Source of the DNA: Anodontia alba | Lineage: Eukaryota > Mollusca > Bivalvia > Lucinida > Lucinidae | Assembly (NCBI GenBank): GCA_964016985.1 | Contig: OZ024835.1 | Location: 63,944,828-64,008,827 of the forward strand | Direction: 5' to 3' | Length of the DNA: 64,000 bases | In this document: piece after piece, positions 22,430 through 32,843 of the stretch | Layout: the number at the start of each line of letters is the position of its first letter | How positions within the stretch are numbered: position 1 is the first letter of the stretch | Translations under genes and position numbers: made by a program | Notes under the pieces: generated by a model | What the model was told of the DNA's origin: nothing | The model's database searches: none | What the model saw: only the letters and a program-made list of their open reading frames with translations

Positions 22430-22560
22430 GTATAAATGAATCCCTTTATAACGCGATTCGGATATAACACGATTTGCAGAAAGTCCCTAAAATATTGTAT
22501 CTAAACAAAAATGTATAGATTATATAGAAAAGTGACCAGTTATCATTTTTCTATATGAAC
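22430..22560. repeat. Transposon-like fragment at the exon 2 donor
   Basis: From about 10 bases after the donor the intron reads CCCTTTATAACGCGATTCGG, then AAACAAAAATGTATAGATTA. This matches the element at about 60600-60790 (CTCTTTATAACGC..., AAACAAAAATGTACAGATTA). It is an incomplete copy of that family. Confidence 0.6.
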
Positions 22561-22882
22561 TATATATTTTGATATGATACAACAATGTTGATTAGCTTGA
22601 ATAGTTTTTATTGCTTTCGATCCCAGCACTACCGTTATAAGAGGACATATTATATGTATTGTTTTAATCCAAAGAGTCTATATATTAGAAGTTTCAATTT
22701 TAAGAATCAGTTAGAATGATCTTATACATGTAATTTATGTTCATATGACAGAAGAACTGTGATTTTTCAGATTATCCACAAACATTATGAAAACTTACTT
22801 GCTAAAAACATGATTTTAAACTTAGAAACTACTATAGTTTTCAAAAAAAAGGAAATGGATGCAATTTCAGGGGAGACAACTA

Positions 22883-23224
22883 CAGTGGACCCTCGTTTCA
22901 ACAACAGCAGTTGTTCCCAGAGACATTGCCGTTAAAATGAATTTGCTATTGTAAAGAATACTTAAAGAGCAGATTCATATGTAAGAAAGGTCTTGTTTTG
23001 TTCTTATTTCTTCATACAACATATGTTTTGGATATTTGTTAGAATCGCCTCAGTGAGCTGATTCTAACAAATATCCAAAACATGTTGCTTGAAGTTTTAA
23101 TGCAATATTCTTGCCTAATTTCTCATTAACTGTCACCTCTGAAGCGAAGGTTTCGTGACATTCAAATTGTCATTATAACGAATTGTGTCGTTCTAACGAG
23201 TGTTGGTGTAACGAGGGTTGACTG
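22883..23224. mobile_element. Pogo-like C element in myosin light chain intron 2
   Basis: Starts CAGTGGACCCTCGTTTCAAC and ends GTAACGAGGGTTGACTG with TA on both sides (22881-22882 and 23225-23226). The centre has a hairpin with arms GGATATTTGTTAGAATCGCC / its complement. TA flanks and CAGT...ACTG ends fit Tc1/mariner-pogo (Tigger-like) nonautonomous elements. Confidence 0.75.
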
Positions 23225-23239
23225 TATGTTAAAATTGAT

Positions 23240-23860
23240 TTGTCCTTTTCTGAAGTGGAGTCAGCTCTTATAAGTTTGCTCCCAAAAGGTAGTAAATTCT
23301 TTCCTCACAGATAAGATTCCTTTTCAAAACTATTACAGTTTTTGGATCGACTGTTTACAGTCGAGCCTTAATATACAAACGCCAAGATTTCTTAAGATAC
23401 TTGTCCACCGTGATGATCACTGACCAATGAAATCAAACCGCGCGTTAGATGAAATTCAGGTAACGGTTATTTATAGCCGCACTATTATTGTCGCTGTCAC
23501 GTCAGAGCACTGTTGATAGATGGGTATCTGTAAAACCTAGACTGGGACATTTTGGACATTAGCAAACAGTGCAGATCCAGATCAGACACCACAGAAAGTG
23601 ACGTCTGATCAGGATCTGCACTGTTGGCTTAAATTACAGGACGTTAAGGGTTAAATGAAACAGTCCTAAATCCCCGTTCAGGACCATTTTCCTACACTCA
23701 GAGACAGTCGACCCACCAGTGCTCTCAGTGCTTTGGTTAATCTGGGGAAACAATGCATTTTCATAGGAGGCAGCTCTGTCAAAATTGTTTTGTTTCCCTT
23801 TGCAAAGGAGTCTATTCTATAAGGAAAGAATGCGATTGGGCTCATTCGCGATAAGGAGCA
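23240..23860. repeat. Q fragments and a PB-D copy in intron 2
   Basis: About 23240-23345 and 23740-23860 are Q-type sequence (bounded by 'acagagttacttccc'/'ctgtcaaa', with palindromic pieces around 'gggagcaaa...ctttcct'). Between them, about 23530-23655, is a partial PB-D element with the AGCAAACAGTGCAGATCC hairpin, ending ACGTTAAGGGTTAA. Confidence 0.55.
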
Positions 23861-23886
23861 GTATAATGTAAAGATTACTCTTGTTA

Positions 23887-24240
23887 CAGTCAAACTTTAA
23901 TAGTTCGAACATCTTTGGGACCATAGAAATTTGTTCTAGACATGGGTAGTTCGAGCCACTGAGGGTTAATCACAGCTCCGGGTCAAGAAGCAAAATGAGA
24001 TAATTTAGGGATGTCTTTTCGATCTTCTATAAAATAATGGTATGTTGAGTGTACTCATTAGAATCGCCTCGATGAGGCGATTCTAATGAGTATACACAAC
24101 ATACATTTTCACGATAAGATCAGAAAGTTTCTCTAAAATGTCCCAAAATATTTGTTTTCTTTAACTATCGCAAGGATTTCCTAGGAACTCAAAAAACGAG
24201 GAGGAATCAGTCACATTAAACGAGCCATCCGTCCAAAGGG
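23887..24240. mobile_element. Pogo-like B element in intron 2
   Basis: Begins TA-CAGTCAAACTTTAATAGTTC and carries the B centre hairpin (ACTCATTAGAATCGCCTCGA and complement at about 24054-24092). The distal end (after ATTAAACGAGCCATCC) has decayed. Compare intact copies at 13394-13766 and 34114-34478. Confidence 0.7.
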
Positions 24241-24309
24241 CGGGGGGCAGTTGTGTATTTTGGACATATGTCTAGTTTAATCTTGTTTCTCATTCAGTTT
24301 CTGCGGCGC

Positions 24310-24465
24310 AACCCGTAAAGCGCAAACAAATTTGCAGCAGACGACATTCTGAATTTTCCTTTTATTTCTCAGAGAAAATAGGACTTTACATTTCATGTGA
24401 CTCTTCTGCCTAGCAGACGATTCACATGAAATGTCAAGTTTAATTAACTCTGAAAATTACAAAAA

Positions 24466-24500
<35 letters not shown>

Positions 24501-24555
24501 AAAATCAGAATTTCATTTGCTGCAATTGTGATTGGCTTTTTTAAAGAGTTAAAGA
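24310..24555. mobile_element. PiggyBac-like H element in intron 2, with AAAT array
   Basis: Carries H-type ends (CGTAAAGCGCAAACAAATTTG ... GTGATTGGCTTTTTTAAAG), the GCAGACGAC motif inside each end and the ACATTTCATGTGA hairpin. An (AAAT)n run at about 24466-24502 has grown inside. It lies about 60 bp upstream of the exon 3 acceptor. Confidence 0.65.
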
Positions 24556-24617
24556 GAATATATCTTACTTTGACAAGTAAGACAGATACCAAATATGTTG
24601 CGCTTTATTTTTTCCAG

Positions 24618-24889
24618 GTTTTCTGCCTGACGATTACTTACGTGAATGTTTGATGACTATGGGTGATCGCTGGCCCGAGGAGCTAGTAGACGACCTTTTC
24701 CATGGTGCGCCTATAAAGGAGGGCCTTTTTGACTACACAGAGTTCACGCGCATGCTCAAACATGGCGCGCGCGGGAAGGACGACGATATACCGGATATCA
24801 AACCCGTGGAACCAAAAGAACAGGAACCAGGCGAAGAAGAGACGCAAAAGGTTCCGCCGGAAGTTCCGCCAAAACCAACCGCTGTCTAA
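24618..24889 (+). CDS. MRLC: Myosin regulatory light chain, coding exon 3 and stop (residues 115-204)
   Basis: Starts after TTTTTTCCAG, completes the split Gly and reads [18 protein letters not shown], then the [20 protein letters not shown] block that closes the C-lobe in all regulatory light chains. Hands 2-4 lack the metal-binding residues, as usual. Vertebrate homologues stop a few residues after the HGA(K)DKDD end (about 172 residues). Here the frame runs about 33 residues further through a Pro/Glu-rich tail ([18 protein letters not shown]..., [12 protein letters not shown]) to TAA at 24887. The tail holds a P-x-x-P-x-K motif and ends T-A-V. It could reflect a lineage-specific isoform; I see no frameshift that would explain it. 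Confidence 0.93.
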
Positions 24890-25104
24890 TCTGATGGAAT
24901 GTACAGGAATGAATGGACCAATATACTGTCGAAATTACACGGCTTTCCACTGGATAAGCGATAATCGAAATCCGTTTTGCGGATGTCCAATGAAGCGGTC
25001 TCAATATCGATTATAAACAAAGTTTCTTGAGTCGATCCCAGTGGAATTTAGACAGAATGCATGCTTTCTCCTCTTTCCAGACTTCTTAAATTATTTGAAG
25101 ATAA
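24890..25104 (+). other. 3' UTR of the myosin light chain gene
   Basis: Sequence after the stop codon without recognised repeats. No AATAAA occurs before the next hairpin repeat at 25105; the first clear one is at about 25784 inside the W element, so the polyadenylation site is unresolved. Confidence 0.4.
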
Positions 25105-25235
25105 TTCTGGGCTTTTCTTTTCTTATATCCTTTTAAAAATATATTACGGGTACTCATTAGAAGCGCATCGCCGAGGCGCTTCTAATGAATACCCACAATG
25201 TGTGTTTTTTGGAGAACAGGAGAAAATTATCTAAT
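25105..25235. repeat. M hairpin after the myosin light chain gene
   Basis: GGGTACTCATTAGAAGCGCA / GGCGCTTCTAATGAATACCC hairpin between 'ttcttatatcc' and 'ggagaacagg'. Confidence 0.65.
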
Positions 25236-25529
25236 AACTATTATCAAATACTCCTCCATGACAAGTCCTCTGCCTTTCTGTTACCCAACAGTTTTCAAAA
25301 GCTTTTCGCAGTCTATAACAATATTTGCCTATATTTCATTTGCATCATTAAATTTTGTGATTATTGACTGTTTGTGTTAAAATATGAATAGGCAACGAGC
25401 TATTCTGTTCACCCACCCCCTCCGCGAAAATTACTGACGCGCTTAACTTTGTATGTTTTGGTTTAACATTGATGATGAAGCCATGGCGAATGGCTCTTAT
25501 ACGCTGATTAATGTTTGATACGGATACTT

Positions 25530-26640
25530 ATATAGCACGAAGATTCAGATCAGCCCGCACATCCACACAGTTTAATCAGAGTCTTCGTTGGCCGTATGAA
25601 GAAACATTTGCCTCCAAAATGCGCCCAGAGAAGATCCTGGACCCGAGGTTATAAACTTTTTTCATGCTCAACTCAGCTTAGCATGAAAATTTCTCTGCTA
25701 ATAAATATGAAAATGCCAACTAAAGTTTGGCATTTTCATATTTATTATATACAAAGTAATGAAATATAGAGAATTATTAATGAAATAAAATGCATATTTC
25801 GAAAAAGTTATATTTTCACTAGTGAAAATATAAAACATATTTTCACTCTGAGCAGTGAAAAATATAAGATCTGGAACTATTTTTTTTTCTTATTTACATT
25901 AATGGTCATTATGCACGAGTGACAATTTGAATGTTTTCATTACACGAGATGAAAATGTTTATGGTATTCACTGAAAAAGAGTAAATTTTCTTTTTATTTT
26001 ATTGTTTACACGCCAATGCGCGTTTCTGACGTCATAACTAACGTCACCAAACAAAACATGAACGTCATGGCGTCGACGCTCAGTGCTTAACATGTAAAAC
26101 GCTGGAGAAAACAAAAAACAAAAAGTTTCGGCAAATCAAAATAATGTTGATACCAACATGTTCCTTACTCTAATGTTATGCGGATCTTATATGTCACCGC
26201 CAAGGGACAAAACTGCTTGTCAGACTTCTCTTGCAAATGCAAGATTTGCATCTCTTCTATCGAAAGTGATGTATATAATAAAAAGAAAATTCAAATGTTT
26301 GTCGTGAATATGACTTTTATTTCATCTCGTGAAGTGAAAAAATGTATATTTCATTCGTGCCTTCGGCACTCATGAAATATACATTTTTTTTCCACTTCAC
26401 TCAATGAAATAAAAGTCATATTCACTCCAAACATTTGAATATCCTCTATTTATTAGCAGAGAAATTTTCAAGCTCCGCTATATTCTAGAATTGTAAACAA
26501 TTTAATTGAGATTAATTAGCAGGACAAATTTCATGCTCAGCTGAATTGAGCATGAAAAAAAGTTTTATAACCTTGGGGCCTGATCTGAATCATCGCTGGG
26601 CGCACATGTCCGAAATTACGTTTTCTGACCTTTCGGCTCA
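25530..26640. mobile_element. O element split by the W element
   Basis: O sequence (GCACGAAGATTCAGATCAGC, then TGCGCCCAGAGAAGATCCTG) stops at about 25641 and resumes at about 26579 (CTGATCTGAATCATCGCTGG, ACATGTCCGAAATTACGTTT). W occupies 25642-26578: AGGTTATAAACTTTTTTCAT and ATGAAAAAAAGTTTTATAAC ends, with several TGAAAAT/ATTTTCA and GAAATATACATTTTT nested hairpins. The 126-codon frame at 26546 is not a gene. Confidence 0.6.
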
Positions 26641-27027
26641 AAGGGTCTTTGTCTTTTGTCGACGTCAGACCGGTTTGTCAAATGGGTTGCGACTTTTGCT
26701 TATCCGTTGGCAGCATACGAATTATGATTTGCATGTATTGGAAATCTTATACAGTTTTATAAAGAGAAAAGTCAAAATTGTATTGTTATTGTGTTCAAAG
26801 GAAAGCATATTGGCTGTACAATATTTACATATACGTCAGTTTATTAGTAAATATGAGTCACTATGTGTTTTGACAAGTGCACACAGCAAAGAATCAGATC
26901 AGCAAGTGCACTGGCTTCTAATTTAATATAAAGAGCGAACAAGCTGGGAAACATATTGCTTAAATAGGTAATTTGCTAAATAAGCTACGTAGCCAAGATA
27001 GATCAATGTAGATAACTACGTTATCAG
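26641..27027. other. No feature seen
   Basis: Unassigned; no splice-supported frame. Confidence 0.4.
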
Positions 27028-27233
27028 TTAACCCTTGCATCCCCAAGTTTATGAAATGGAATCTTCAGTCTTTGAATCTGGTCAGAACCATTGTTCCAAA
27101 CAGGGGCCTCAGTCAAAAAAATCAAATGACAAACAATATAGATCCTGATGAGACGGCTCATCTTGAGCCGTCTCTTCAGGATCTACATTGTTTGCATAAG
27201 TAATGTTTTGGTCTACAGGGATAAATGGGTTAA
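27028..27233. mobile_element. PB-D element, intact
   Basis: TTAACCCTTGCATCCCCAAG at left, ACAGGGATAAATGGGTTAA at right, TTAA on both edges. The central hairpin is GAGACGGCTCATCTTGAGCC... with arms ACAATATAGATCCTG. PiggyBac-like nonautonomous element. Confidence 0.75.
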
Positions 27234-27279
27234 AGAGTGGCTATGACTTAAACAAGACTTTAAAAGCTTTGTGATTTAG

Positions 27280-27600
27280 TCGCATTTTGTTTATATTTTC
27301 ATGATGAAATTATGCATCTTCAAAATATGCATCAGAATCACATTGAGAATGAGTTTGTGTTTCCACGAATCTATTTTGAGTACAGCAATAGCCTTTTATA
27401 ATTAATTTTGCACGCAATACAAACAACATTTTTTTTCATATTTTCATGATAAAATTATACAACTTTAAAATAAGTTCCCTGGTGCCTCAGAACCACCCTT
27501 AGAATGGGTGTTTCCATGATTGTATTTTGAGTACAAGAGTACAGGAGTGGTCTTTTTTTAATTAATTTACGCGTAATACAAACGACATTCGGTGGAATAT
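27280..27600 (+). repeat. Tandem duplication, two units of about 155 bp
   Basis: The sequence TATTTTCATGAT(G/A)AAATTAT ... TGTTTCCA(C/T)GA ... TATTTTGAGTACA ... AATTAATTTA/TGC ... GTAATACAAACGACATT occurs twice in the same orientation, starting near 27292 and 27450, with about 20-25% divergence by eye. No coding signal. Confidence 0.65.
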
Positions 27601-27619
27601 ACTGTTATCAATGACATTA

Positions 27620-27825
27620 TTAACCCTAAAAGCGCCAATCACAACTAAAGCAGACGACGATTTTGATTTTGTTTTCAGAAGAAAACAAGTCTTGACATTT
27701 CATGTGAATCGTCTGCCAAGCAGACGATTCACATGAAATGTCAAGATTTGTTTTCTCTGAAAAATAAAAACAAATAAAACTTTTAGAATGTCGTCTGCTA
27801 CAAATTTTGCTTGGCGCTTTAAGGC
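27620..27825. mobile_element. H element
   Basis: TTAACCCTAAAAGCGCCAAT at left and TTGGCGCTTTAAGG at right; near-perfect hairpin ACATTTCATGTGAATCGTCT and complement in the centre (about 27696-27745); GCAGACGAC inside both ends. Confidence 0.75.
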
Positions 27826-27964
27826 TTATGTATCGACCTATAATAGTGTCATGACGTATTGGGCTCATGTACTGACATACGACGTTACAAAGATGGAATT
27901 TCAGAAATTAGCAGTTTTCCTGTTTCATTGTCCCTGATCAAGTTGATCACAAGGATTGGCAAGG

Positions 27965-28440
27965 ATTGGCCTTTAACAGTCTCTGAACAAATTCAGCAGA
28001 GGACTATTTGATGATATTTTTCTTATTTTCCCCAGACATTAGGTTTTGACAATCATGACAGGAGACACCCACAGGAGACAACAAGAAATAAAATCCGTTT
28101 TCTAAAAAAAAGAAAAAAAGGAAAGAAAACATAAGGATGTCGATAAAAAAAAGAACATCATTTCAAAATGTCTTTTGCTGAAAGTTTTACCCCGCATGCT
28201 AAGCGTTAACAGTACGTCGACAGGTTGACTAATAGCTGCTGAGCACGGTCCAAGGATTTCCAGATGTGACCACTTAAACACGGAAATTGTGCTAATAGTG
28301 TGCTAATAGCTTTAACCATATGAAGAGCTAATCATTGCTGCAGCAGACTACTTTTTGATACTTTTGTAATTTTTTTTTTTCAGGGAAAGTAAATCTTGAA
28401 ATGTAATATGAATATATTAAATATCAAGCCTTATTTTCCT

Positions 28441-28479
<39 letters not shown>

Positions 28480-28516
28480 TCGTCAGCTACAAATTTGCAC
28501 AGCGCTTTAAGGGTTA
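27965..28516. mobile_element. G and H elements, degraded
   Basis: About 27970-28215 is G (CAGCAGAGGACTATTTGATG ... CCCGCATGCTAAGCGTTAA). About 28335-28516 is H (GCAGCAGACTACTTTTTG ... GCACAGCGCTTTAAGGGTTA) with an (AAT)n run at about 28445-28478 in place of one arm. Confidence 0.5.
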
Positions 28517-28748
28517 CCTGAAACATGAACCCTTTTTCTAAGGTGATGCTATAAGAGTAATCATGCGATATGTTGTCACTTGTACCATCAATCTATTGAC
28601 AGAAAACACAGTAAACATAAGCTTTAAGTAAAATGTGTGGATAGATCAGGAAATAGTTGTAATATGAGAAAAGGACTCTTATATCGTATACGAACAGAGC
28701 AGAAACAGACAAGACAATATTTTTGTGACTTCCTCTTTGCATCCCTGC

Positions 28749-29024
28749 CATCACGAAAGCATACCTATATAATTTTGACCCCCCCCCCCTTTTTATATAG
28801 TAAAACTGGGGTTTACAGGGGTAGACATTATTTTTCATATTTCTGCTCAAAAACATAGATTGTGGGTACTCGCTAGAACTGCCTCTTCGAGGCGGCTCTA
28901 ACGAGTACCCACAATCTATGTTTTTGAGCAGAAATATGAAAAATATAAGATTTTTTTTTTCTGAAAACTTTCAATTTTTGGTGGTGAATTTTCAATATAT
29001 TTGAATAGGCGTGTTTTCGTAATG
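28749..29024. mobile_element. A element copy 3
   Basis: CATCACGAAAGCATACCTAT ... AATAGGCGTGTTTTCGTAATG; complete central hairpin with loop CTTCGAGG. Confidence 0.85.
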
Positions 29025-29164
29025 CGCTCTAAGCCCTCGGTTTTGAAAAGAGGTTTACTCCAAAAATAAAGATTGCTTGGCCTCAAAGTGTTTTGGAATT
29101 ATGACAATTTCTTAAACCATTCCTCTGTTGCTACACGTATGAGCTGTCTGTAAAAAAAATAAGG

Positions 29165-29444
29165 CATCACGAAAACATGCCTATATAATTTTGACCCCTT
29201 TAAACCCCACTTTTATACAGTAAAACTGGGGTTTACAGGGGTATACATTAATTTTCTTATTTCTGCTCAAAATCATAGATTGTGGGTACTTGTTAGAACC
29301 GCCTCGCCGAGGCGGTTCTAACGAGTACCCTCAATCTATGTTTTGAGCAGAAATATGAAGAATATCAGAATTTTTTTTTCTAAAATTTTTCATTTTTTGA
29401 TGGTAAAATTCTCAATATATTTGAATAAGCGTGTTCTCGTAATG
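29165..29444. mobile_element. A element copy 4
   Basis: CATCACGAAAACATGCCTAT ... AATAAGCGTGTTCTCGTAATG; complete central hairpin. It lies 140 bp from copy 3 in the same orientation. Confidence 0.85.
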
Positions 29445-29551
29445 ACAGAGTGTCAGACTTGTCAATGACCTAACATGGAAAAATATGAAATGTGCAAAAA
29501 TTGTTTTTAAATTAATAATTTGTTCTTTATTTAATCATTTAAAGTTTCATT

Positions 29552-29857
29552 TTAACCCTATAAGCGACAAGCAAAATTTGTAGCAGACGACATTCTAAAT
29601 TTATTTTATTTATTTCTTTTATTTTTCAGAGTAAAGAAGTCTTAACAGGCCTTGTGAATCTTCTGCTTAGCAGTCGATTCAATGAAATATCAAAACTTGT
29701 TTTCTCTGTAAAAGATCGTCTGCTGAGTTGTGTTTGGCGCTTTAGCAGACAATTCTCATGAAATATCAAGACTTTTTTTCTCTGACAAAAATAATATATA
29801 TATAAAAGATATAAAAAAAAGTCGTCTGCTGCAGTTGTGATTGGCACTTTAGGGTAA
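29552..29857. mobile_element. H element with duplicated inner part
   Basis: TTAACCCTATAAGCGACAAG ... TGATTGGCACTTTAGGGTAA. The 'gcttagcag...aatgaaatatcaa' arm occurs twice, and GTTTGGCGCTTTAGCAGAC lies inside, suggesting a partial duplication. Confidence 0.6.
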
Positions 29858-30069
29858 AACATGTATCTTGCCCCTTTGTCATTGACCAGATTTAGGGGTT
29901 GGCGTGTGCTACATTTTATTGGAATAAAAGGTTAATTACTTAACTACTTAGATTCAGTTTGGTTTGAATAGGAAATTTACTGCACATGCGCACTTGCAAA
30001 GTGAACCCTAAAGAAACAGTTAATCCCCTCTCCCCTTTACACACTATGTAATCAAATTAATAACCTGGA

Positions 30070-30240
30070 AAGAGGTATCAATATATAGCAATGCATTGCA
30101 AGGTGTTTTTTTTTAAAAAAAAACAAAAAAACAAAAAAAAAAAAAAAACAAAAAAAACAAAAAAAAACAACAACAAACAACAAAAAACAAAACAAAACAA
30201 AACAGAAAAAACCTTGCAGTGCATTGCATTTTATTAAAAA
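30070..30240. repeat. A/C-rich low-complexity block between inverted GCAATGCATTGC ends
   Basis: AGCAATGCATTGCAAGGT... and ...ACCTTGCAGTGCATTGC bracket about 110 bp of AAAAAAC-type sequence. Confidence 0.6.
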
Positions 30241-30284
30241 ATTCCCTGTTGGGTCTTTAAACATCTTGGCATTCTTTGATATAG

Positions 30285-30700
30285 GATAGCCGGCGCGGGT
30301 TCGAGACTCGGTCTGACCAGTAGTACTTTACATTTCTCCTTATATACTTTTTTATAGGGTATTTGCATCAGAAATGATCCTGGTCTGTTGTTCTCTGTTG
30401 GAATGTGTTTAAATCTTAAATTATAAATATTTACACCTTTCAGTATCCTTGGAATCCGGAAAATTCCTTGTATATGATGAGTGCGCTTGGCAACGAACAA
30501 CTGATCCCAATCCAACGTGTCATTCAGAGAAATTTAGTAAAAACACTGATCCATGTTTCAGTCCAGCGTAGTGGCTAAGTGGTTATACTGCTTGCCTCTG
30601 AATGGCTAGATGCTGTGCCCGCAGTCGGCGTGGGTTCGAGTCTCTGTCTGACCAGTAATATTTGTATTTTATTTCTCCTTATATATATTTACATATACAT
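30285..30700 (+). mobile_element. Two copies of a second SINE family
   Basis: About 30560-30700: head 'gcgtagtggctaagtggtta', box B TGGGTTCGAGTCTC, tail TGACCAGTAATATTTGTATT, then ATTTCTCCTTATATA. About 30285-30360 is a headless copy from GGCGCGGGTTCGAGACTCGG through TCTGACCAGTAGTACTTTAC. Confidence 0.6.
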
Positions 30701-30783
30701 GTAAATACATATACATACCATTCCAAACTGCCACATGCCATTTTACTGACACTGTTGAAAAGTCCACATTTCAAAATGCTTTG

Positions 30784-31061
30784 TATCACGAAAACATGTC
30801 TATATAATATTGACCCCTTAAACCCAACTTTTATACAGTAAAACCGGGGTTTACAGGGTTATACATTAATTTTCTTATTTCTGCTCAAAAACATAGATTG
30901 TAGGTACTCGTTAGAACCGCCTCACCGAGGCGGTTCTAACAAGTACCCACAGTATATATTTTGAGCAGAAATATGAAAACTACCAGAATTTTTCATCTGA
31001 AAATTTTCATTATTTGGTGGTAAAATTCTCAATATATTTGAATAAGCGTGTTTTCGTAATG
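30784..31061. mobile_element. A element copy 5
   Basis: TATCACGAAAACATGTCTAT ... AATAAGCGTGTTTTCGTAATG; complete central hairpin. Confidence 0.85.
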
Positions 31062-31302
31062 TATTGACACTGTGGAAGAGTCCACATTCCAAAAATGCTT
31101 TGACTGGAGATTTAGAGGAAACGGAATCTCTTGAACACATCTGAGTAATCTTTATTCAAAGGATGAAGTTTTGGCAAAGTTCCAATTCAATGTGCTGACA
31201 AATAAAATAATTATATAATATTGAAAACAACTTTTGAAAATTTGAACAGATATACGATTATGACATAAAAAATGGATAAGCTATTCTAACGCATAACGCC
31301 AT

Positions 31303-31507
31303 TTAACTTTTACCACTCTCTGGGCAAATTCAACAGACGACAAATTTATAACACTTTTTTTCTTATTTTTCCCCACAAAAAGGGCTTTGATATTTCATGC
31401 ACATTGTCTCTTTTGCGTGAAATGCCAAAGCCTATTTTCTGGGAGAATAAGAATAACATTTCAAAATGTCGTCTGCTGAATTTTTTACCCAGCATTCTAT
31501 GCGTTAA
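31303..31507. mobile_element. G element, intact
   Basis: TTAACTTTTACCACTCTCTG ... ACCCAGCATTCTATGCGTTAA with TTAA at both edges; inner TTTCCCCACAAAAAGGGCTT / AAAGCCTATTTTCTGGGAGA arms. PiggyBac-like. Confidence 0.75.
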
Positions 31508-31615
31508 TAGCAGCTTTTACATAGGCTCGTATGGAGGTATCAAGTTGCACGTATTTCGAACTGTTAAAGACCAAAGAAAAATGTAGGATAAATTTCAACA
31601 GATATCCTACTTTTT

Positions 31616-31940
31616 ACGCTATTTACCCTAAGCGTTCGGACAGACCCCAGCGGTACATGACGTTTATACAACGTCGGTTCAACGTCGATGAAACGTTATG
31701 ACGTTGCATCGATAATTGAAGCGACGTTGAATTAACGTCATGTGCCTGCTGGGACAGGTCTGTGCAAACAGCGTAGGACAGACGCCAAAGAATGCGACGT
31801 CTGATCAGTGTCTATAACCAATGTTAAGCACTCCTCCAGCAGTTTTAAACAGACCACAAGGAAATAAATAAAGTTCAATATTTAGAACAATCATGGTAAG
31901 AAGTTAAGGTGTCCGAATATTTAGGGTAAATACGGTAGTT
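31616..31940. mobile_element. E element with K palindrome inserted
   Basis: Ends GCTATTTACCCTAAGCGTTC and TATTTAGGGTAAATACGGTA. The K copy (31646-31753) lies just inside the left end, flanked by AC on both sides (possible 2-bp duplication). The hairpin AAACAGCGTAGG... follows. Confidence 0.7.
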
Positions 31941-32059
31941 TATGTCCACGTGACTACTGCCATCTTAAAATCTTTACGGCTTTATCCCGCCTTCGAAAAT
32001 GAAGCCGGGTATCAGGCAGTAGTAATGTTTATGTTATTTAGGGGAATGGATACCGATTC

Positions 32060-32280
32060 AGGGGAGACATCCCTGTCCAAATTATTTTGCCTCCCCTCTT
32101 AAAAGTGGTTTTTGCTTAAAGGAGAGAATTTGCTCCCCATGGGAGCAAAGTCTTTCCTTTTAAGGTAGACACGATTTCTGAAGGGGGGGTTGCCCTTTAA
32201 GAGTAGACCCCTTTTCTGAAGAGGCTTGCTGAGTAGAAAAAAGAGCAATTTACAAAAGTTATCTCCCTTGTAAGTGTATT
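32060..32280. mobile_element. Q element
   Basis: 'ttcaggggagacatccctgtcaaa'-type left and 'caaaagttatctcccttgtaagtgta' right. Inner GGGAGCAAAGTCTTTCCTTT palindromic blocks and a duplicated 'agtagacccctttt' arm. It ends about 55 bp beyond the neuropeptide stop codon, so it may supply its 3' UTR. Confidence 0.5.
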
Positions 32281-32333
32281 TAGTTCCCTTAAATAGTCAT
32301 TTCATGAGCATTCTTATAAACAGAAATTTATTC

Positions 32334-32472
32334 CTAGGAAAACTGGAAGTTGATATCGGAGCCGTCATAGTCTTCAAGGTCAAATCTTTTATTCCAGCTG
32401 CCTCGTTTGTCCCAGCTGCCCCTCTTGTCCCAGCTGCCCCTTTTTTCAGGTGACATTTGAAATCTTCCACAC
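32334..32472 (-). CDS. Achatin-like neuropeptide precursor, coding exon 2 with tetrapeptide repeats
   Basis: After CTTGTTTTCACAG the exon completes the Arg69 codon and continues C-G-R-F-Q-M-S-P-E, then KRGSWDKRGSWDKRGSWNKR (residues 79-98), then FDLEDYDGSDINFQFS and TAG (32336-32334). It supplies an eighth cysteine (Cys70), making an even number for four disulfides. Lys-Arg pairs bracket three tetrapeptides, GSWD, GSWD and GSWN; none has a Gly for amidation. Molluscan achatins (for example GFAD and GFFD, where residue 2 is a D-amino acid) have the same layout: non-amidated tetrapeptides beginning Gly and usually ending Asp, between Lys-Arg. That assignment is by analogy; the gene model itself (114 residues) rests on matched splice sites and phase. 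Confidence 0.75.
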
Positions 32473-32807
32473 CTGTGAAAACAAGACATGTAAACGTACC
32501 GTATAGAAATATGTGTTTGTAAAACACTATGCCTCCACCTATACGCTAGTCCCTACAAAAGATAGGTTGAAAAGGGGCATAACTCTAATAAAATATTTTT
32601 TTTTCAAAAGTTAATCAGGTGATACATACTCCTCAGCCCCAGTTAGCTCACCAGAAGCCTAGCTCAAATACTTATCAAGATATCTTGCTGACAATAAAAG
32701 CGTGACAAACGGAAGAACGGACGGACGAACGAACGGATGGTCGAACGACTCAAAAGCAATATGCCCCTAAGAAAAAGGGAACACGACAACACGACTTGCT
32801 ACAGTAC

Positions 32808-32843
32808 CTTATTGTGTCTTTTCCACACTTTTTCCTCATACAT
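32808..32843 (-). pseudogene. Decayed copy of the 3' end of neuropeptide exon 1
   Basis: Within the intron, 36 bases match the end of exon 1 at about five in six positions (GTGTGGAAAAGACAC shared exactly), including the donor AAG-GTA. The frame is kept: Y-I-C-M-R-K-K-C-G-K-D-T-I-R against Y-F-Q-C-M-K-E-Q-C-G-K-D-T-A-R. No acceptor or upstream homology is visible, so it is most likely a truncated exon duplication; use as an alternative exon is possible. Confidence 0.55.

Noticed and set aside
26546..26926. 126-codon frame as a gene
   Set aside because: It starts in the W element end, crosses O sequence and has no domain.
32297..32527. Minus frame with GAAGTRGAAGTNEAAG
   Set aside because: It is the wrong frame of the tetrapeptide exon; the frame giving KRGSWDKR repeats is the one that joins exon 1 in phase.
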